Below, piece after piece: positions 60,549 through 64,000 of a stretch of DNA of 64,000 nt. Numbering within the stretch: the stretch's first letter is position 1; each line of letters begins with the position of its first letter. Source of the DNA: an uncultured Eubacteriales bacterium (GTDB lineage: Bacteria > Bacillota > Clostridia > Christensenellales > Borkfalkiaceae); the NCBI GenBank assembly GCA_905209085.1, contig CAJLRM010000003.1, positions 124,001-188,000 on the forward strand, given 5' to 3'. The notes below the pieces were generated by a model. The model was not told the DNA's origin. It made no database searches and saw only the letters and a program-made list of their open reading frames with translations. The position numbers and the translations under genes are program-made.

Positions 60549-60903
60549 GAGCGGGGAGGCGTGTACGAAGGGAATAAACGATCAAAAAGGAGTCGCGCGA
60601 AGGGAAAAATATAAATAAAAGAAGAGAGAAGGGGAAAGCGTCGCTTTGAATCGAAACGAAAAGAAGGGCGTATGCAAAGAGAGAGGAGGAGAAGGAAAGT
60701 GCGTTCAAAGGGGAAAATTAGCGAAGGGCTACGAAGGAAAAAGGAGAAAGAAGGGAACGGAAAAGGGGAAAGCGGAAATATTTTTTAAGCGTAAGATAGG
60801 ATAAAAAGGGAAAAAACGCAACGCCCTGCGGAAAGAAAGAAGGCGAAAAGGAGAGAGGAAGGAAAATACGGGGATAGCCGATTTGCAAAATATCAAAAAA
60901 TAC
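60549..60903. other. Strongly purine-rich intergenic spacer
   Basis: About 350 bases dominated by G and A on the plus strand, from the adhE terminator to the next promoter. No gene seen. Confidence 0.6.
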
Positions 60904-60932
60904 TTGAAAAACAAAACGGCATATGATATAAT
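60904..60932 (+). promoter_or_regulatory. Promoter of the lipoprotein gene
   Basis: TTGAAA (60904-60909), a 17-bp spacer and TATAAT (60927-60932), 31 bases before the start codon. Confidence 0.8.
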
Positions 60933-60963
60933 GAATCATAAGAAAACGATATCGGGAGGAAAT

Positions 60964-62565
60964 ATGAAAAGAGCAAAGAGAACCATGGCATTGTCGGCAG
61001 GAATTATCCTGGGACTGATGTTGACGGGCGGCGCGTGTTCGGACGGAAATAAGAATACGGTGCAGGAGTACGAGGAAAAATCGGGATATACCTTCTGCGG
61101 ATATTTTAAGGACGAAAATTACACGCAACGAGTGACGGGAGGCGTTTCGAAAGCGCAGGCGCATAAATATTACGCAAAATATCAGCCCGACAAGGTACAG
61201 ATGCTGGCGTGTGCACCGATGGAGGTGGAAGAAACCGTTTATGCGGTCAGTTTCCAAGACGCTTTAATAAAATATCGGAGGCGCACATACGATTACAATT
61301 ACCTTTACGAGCCGATGACGGCAGATAATTATCAACAATACGCCACTCCCGCGCGGAGCAAAGAGGAATTTTTCGATACGAATCAGGGACTCAACAAAAG
61401 ATTTGAAATGAAAGACGAAAGTTTAACGCCGAAACTGACTTTTGAGGATACACTACTGGTTTCGGGGGGAAAGATTGAAAAAATCAAGAAGGACAATCGT
61501 TATTCGGCATATGTCGGCGATTTGAAAAAGACGGACGACGGATTTACTTATTATATAGTAGACAATGCCTTTGCCGTAATTTTGGGAATAGACGGCAAAG
61601 AAAAAATCGAACGCCTGGACTTTCCCTCCGAAATCGAGGGAATTCGGGTAAAATATATCAGTATAGCAACCCGTGAAGAGGATTGCTTTCCTGAAATAGG
61701 CACGTTAACGGTGCCTTCCTGTGTCGAAGACGTATATATCGTCCCTGAAAAAAATCACGAGATTCCTGTGAAAAAGCTGATTGTAGAGGAGGGCGTGCGG
61801 CAGATTCGATTAGACGCAACTTTGGCGCGGACCTTTGTTTTGCCTGCCAGCGCGTATTATATAGATTTTAATCCGCTGCACAGTTTTAATCCTCTTTTTA
61901 ATCAGGAACAGGCGATCGAAATAGAAGGGAGCGAACATTATTTCACAGACGGCGGGTGCCTGTATTCAGCCGAGGGCGATTTATGTTATCAGTTTGCAAA
62001 CCGAGGCAAAATCAATTTTTTCGTCGATTCCCGCGTAAAACGCGTCTTACCTTTCAGCATCAACGGAGCAAATAAAAATATTCATATTCCCGCGTCCGTG
62101 GAATATTTTGATTTTTTATACGGGATGATGGGAACGCGTTTTCAGTCGGCAGTAGACGAAGCTATTTTTAAACATAAGCCCCTTTTGTTTATCGAGGGGG
62201 AAAAAACGACGACCGTAGCGTTAAAGTACTGTCTTTTGGCGGAAACGAAAATGGAGCGTTATTGCACTCCGTTATTCAAGGACGGCTTATTGGAAAAAGC
62301 CCTTCAAAACGAAGGCGCGGAGATATACAAAACGGAAAGCGAAAAAATACGCGGCAGCGGCATCGCGGGATATTCGATGTTCACCTCCGACGAAAACGCA
62401 CCGTTAAAAGTAAAAGGCTCCGCCGTTTATAGTTTGGAGTGGTCGCCAAGATCAGGCTATCATGGAGAAGAAATCCTTTATACCTATCTGACGGAGGATT
62501 TTTCCAAAGATGATTTGGACTTTGATTATGTACTCATGCGGTATTATATGGCGCAGGAAAAATAA
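60964..62565 (+). CDS. Lipoprotein of unknown function with BspA-like repeat segments
   Basis: A 533-residue exported lipoprotein: basic N-terminus, hydrophobic stretch and lipobox LTGGAC (Cys25). From about residue 190 to 400 it has short units of the form beta-strand plus 'LTVPSCVEDVYIVPE' or 'KLIVEEGVRQIRLD', reminiscent of degenerate BspA-type (LRR_5) repeats, but too diverged to count with confidence. The rest shows no family I recognise. GGGAGG precedes the ATG. It is a single-gene unit with its own promoter and terminator. Codon use is somewhat AT-richer than in the neighbouring metabolic genes, so recent acquisition is possible. Confidence 0.7.
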   Translation: MKRAKRTMALSAGIILGLMLTGGACSDGNKNTVQEYEEKSGYTFCGYFKDENYTQRVTGGVSKAQAHKYYAKYQPDKVQMLACAPMEVEETVYAVSFQDALIKYRRRTYDYNYLYEPMTADNYQQYATPARSKEEFFDTNQGLNKRFEMKDESLTPKLTFEDTLLVSGGKIEKIKKDNRYSAYVGDLKKTDDGFTYYIVDNAFAVILGIDGKEKIERLDFPSEIEGIRVKYISIATREEDCFPEIGTLTVPSCVEDVYIVPEKNHEIPVKKLIVEEGVRQIRLDATLARTFVLPASAYYIDFNPLHSFNPLFNQEQAIEIEGSEHYFTDGGCLYSAEGDLCYQFANRGKINFFVDSRVKRVLPFSINGANKNIHIPASVEYFDFLYGMMGTRFQSAVDEAIFKHKPLLFIEGEKTTTVALKYCLLAETKMERYCTPLFKDGLLEKALQNEGAEIYKTESEKIRGSGIAGYSMFTSDENAPLKVKGSAVYSLEWSPRSGYHGEEILYTYLTEDFSKDDLDFDYVLMRYYMAQEK

Positions 62566-62575
62566 AACCGAAACG

Positions 62576-62603
62576 AAGAGCCGCCCGGATGCGGCTCTTT
62601 TTC
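62576..62603 (+). terminator. Terminator of the lipoprotein gene
   Basis: A 9-bp stem (AAGAGCCGC / GCGGCTCTT, loop of six) followed by TTTC, 11 bases after the stop. The spacer beyond it (62604-62811) holds nothing I can identify. Confidence 0.88.
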
Positions 62604-62811
62604 AATAAGAGAACATTTCGGAAGGATTTTCTTGCGGAAAATAAAGTCATGGACAAGAAAGTGGCATTCGCTTGCAGAATCCGTAATGCTATGCGAAAGA
62701 GTAAGCGAACGTTACAATGACGGCAAAAAAGAGAGGGGCGGATGTCCAAAATAAAAACGAGGGAAAAACATAAAAATTGAGTAAAAAGCAGGTCGGGACG
62801 AGCGTATCCGA

Positions 62812-62840
62812 TTGACAATTTTGCGCTTTTGCGGTATGAT
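62812..62840 (+). promoter_or_regulatory. Promoter of the [FeFe] hydrogenase gene
   Basis: TTGACA (62812-62817), a 17-bp spacer and TATGAT (62835-62840). Confidence 0.85.
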
Positions 62841-62851
62841 AATAAGCGAAA

Positions 62852-62866
62852 TTAAAATCGTTTTAA
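62852..62866. promoter_or_regulatory. Candidate operator at the hydrogenase transcription start
   Basis: TTAAAA-TCG-TTTTAA, a perfect inverted repeat 12 bases after the -10 box. The position suits a repressor; Rex is a candidate by logic but the sequence is not a good Rex consensus. Confidence 0.4.
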
Positions 62867-62907
62867 ATTTACCGCTCATCAGCGTTTTTAAAGGAGAGAT
62901 ACAAAAA

Positions 62908-64000
62908 ATGAGAGGACTTGAAACCTCGGTCGTCAAGCTTAGACATGAAGTATTCAAAGAAATTGCAAAAGTGGCTTACAACTCGGAGCCGGAGAATATC
63001 AACAGCGATATAGAGGCAATCCCCTATGCGATCACGCCCACCGAAGTGCCGCAATACCGCGAGAGCATTTACAGAGAACGCGCCATTGCCTCCGAACGGG
63101 TACGGCTGGCCATGGGGATGTCCCTTCGTCCCGCCGACAAGCCCGTGCATATCACGAGCGGGCTGGATCAGAGCAACATATCCGATAAGTATTACGAGCC
63201 GCCTCTGATGCAGGTGATCCCGTCGGCGTGCGATAAATGCGAGGACAACGTATACGAAGTGACGAATCAGTGCCGCGGGTGCGTGGCGAAGGCGTGCGTA
63301 GCGGCGTGCCCTAAGGGCGCCGTTTCCGTGAAGGACGGAAAATCGGTGATAGACAGGGAAAAGTGCGTGCGCTGCGGCAAATGCAAGGCCGCGTGTCCCT
63401 ACGACGCCATCGCGCACAAAGTGCGTCCCTGCGCACAGGCGTGCGGCGTCAAAGCGATCTCTTCCGACGAATTGGGCAGAGCGAAAATCGATAACAATAC
63501 CTGCGTGGGCTGCGGTCAGTGCATGGTGAGTTGTCCCTTCGGCGCCATTGCGGATAAATCGCAGATCTTTCAGCTGATCAGGGCAATCAAAAAGGGGGAC
63601 TACGTGGTGGCGGAAGTCGCTCCCGCGATTATCGGTCAATTCGGCAGCGGCGTTTCGCTGGCTCAGATAGAGGGCGCTTTAAAGGAGATAGGGTTTCGGG
63701 AAGTCCACGAGGTGGCGAGCGGCGCGGACGTCGGCGCGGCGACCGAAGCGCATCATTACGTGGAGGAAGTAGTGCCCGGAAAGCTGCCTTTTCTGCTTAC
63801 GTCCTGCTGTCCTTCCTGGGCGATGCTGGCGAAAAAACAGTTCCCGCAGCTGATCGGGGAAGTGTCGCAGGCGCTGACGCCTATGGTGGCGACGGCGCGC
63901 CGCATCAAGCAGAAATCCCCGCAGGCGCGCGTGGTGTTTATCGGTCCCTGCGCGGCGAAAAAGCTGGAAGCTTCGCGCGAGTCGGTGCGCAGCGACGTCG
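62908..64000 (+). CDS. Group B-type monomeric [FeFe] hydrogenase (3'-truncated by window edge)
   Basis: The first 364 residues of an iron hydrogenase, open to the window end. The N-terminal ~105 residues have no clear domain. Then come ferredoxin-like clusters: CRGCVAKACVAACP, CVRCGKCKAACPYDAI, and CVGCGQCMVSCPFGAI, each ligating a [4Fe-4S] cluster. The H-cluster domain follows with motif L1 TSCCPSW and motif L2 GPCAAKK, the variants typical of group B rather than the TSCSPGW/MPCxxK of group A. Motif L3 lies beyond the window. It makes H2 from reduced ferredoxin or acts as a redox partner. AAGGAGAG precedes the ATG. Confidence 0.9.
   Translation, partial: MRGLETSVVKLRHEVFKEIAKVAYNSEPENINSDIEAIPYAITPTEVPQYRESIYRERAIASERVRLAMGMSLRPADKPVHITSGLDQSNISDKYYEPPLMQVIPSACDKCEDNVYEVTNQCRGCVAKACVAACPKGAVSVKDGKSVIDREKCVRCGKCKAACPYDAIAHKVRPCAQACGVKAISSDELGRAKIDNNTCVGCGQCMVSCPFGAIADKSQIFQLIRAIKKGDYVVAEVAPAIIGQFGSGVSLAQIEGALKEIGFREVHEVASGADVGAATEAHHYVEEVVPGKLPFLLTSCCPSWAMLAKKQFPQLIGEVSQALTPMVATARRIKQKSPQARVVFIGPCAAKKLEASRESVRSDV

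Noticed and set aside
1..64000. tRNA, rRNA, CRISPR, transposase, integrase or prophage genes
   Set aside because: Looked for T-loop patterns, regularly spaced repeats and typical proteins on both strands; none was found.

Overview
The window looks like chromosome from a strictly anaerobic, fermentative member of the Firmicutes (Clostridia, probably an uncultured gut lineage). The evidence is AGGAGG-type ribosome binding sites, many TTGACA-17-TATAAT promoters, hairpin plus T-run terminators, and a gene set of AdhE, Rex, a group B-type [FeFe] hydrogenase, a Re-citrate synthase-type enzyme and L-rhamnose fermentation. The genus cannot be fixed from sequence alone. No rRNA, tRNA, CRISPR array, transposase or prophage was seen.

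Layout. 1-3.1 kb: 3' part of rpoC. 3.6-7.7 kb: a three-gene envelope-glycan operon (FAD oxidoreductase, GT-C-like membrane protein, GtrA protein). 7.9-9.1 kb: an orphan promoter-to-terminator unit (candidate ncRNA) and a polysaccharide deacetylase. 9.3-15.7 kb: L-rhamnose catabolism (DeoR-type repressor, rhaB, rhaA, rhaD, rhaM, fucO). 15.9-23.0 kb, minus strand: F-type ATP synthase led by a DUF1275 membrane protein, divergent from a LysR regulator. 24.9-28.7 kb: an AT-richer accessory island with an XRE regulator, a sigma factor, a secreted C39-like cysteine peptidase, an anti-sigma-like membrane protein and a WYL regulator. 29.4-34.7 kb: branched-chain amino acid ABC transporter behind a Val-rich leader peptide and attenuator. 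35.0-40.1 kb: Re-citrate synthase-type enzyme, aconitase and isocitrate dehydrogenase. 40.3-44.4 kb: proB, proA, proC, asnA. 45.1-49.9 kb: YkvI-like protein, GH20 hexosaminidase, and a MATE exporter behind a probable guanidine-IV (mepA-type) riboswitch. 50.0-50.9 kb: a small gene pair with an XRE regulator. 51.1-53.8 kb, minus strand: SsuABC/ThiXYZ-type ABC importer. 53.9-62.6 kb: valS, rex, adhE and a lipoprotein. 62.9-64 kb: start of the hydrogenase gene.

How the genes fit together. The 29-44 kb block forms an amino-acid module: branched-chain amino acid uptake, 2-oxoglutarate synthesis through citrate and isocitrate, then proline and asparagine formation. Rhamnose degradation yields lactaldehyde, which FucO reduces. 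AdhE, Rex and the hydrogenase serve redox disposal.

The most unusual observations are (1) an ATP synthase delta subunit that lacks its N-terminal domain and instead carries two tandem copies of the C-terminal domain; (2) a DUF1275 gene translationally coupled to atpB in the place usually held by atpI; (3) a classical leader-peptide attenuator for a branched-chain amino acid transporter in a Gram-positive-type genome; and (4) the sigma / anti-sigma-like / secreted peptidase module.
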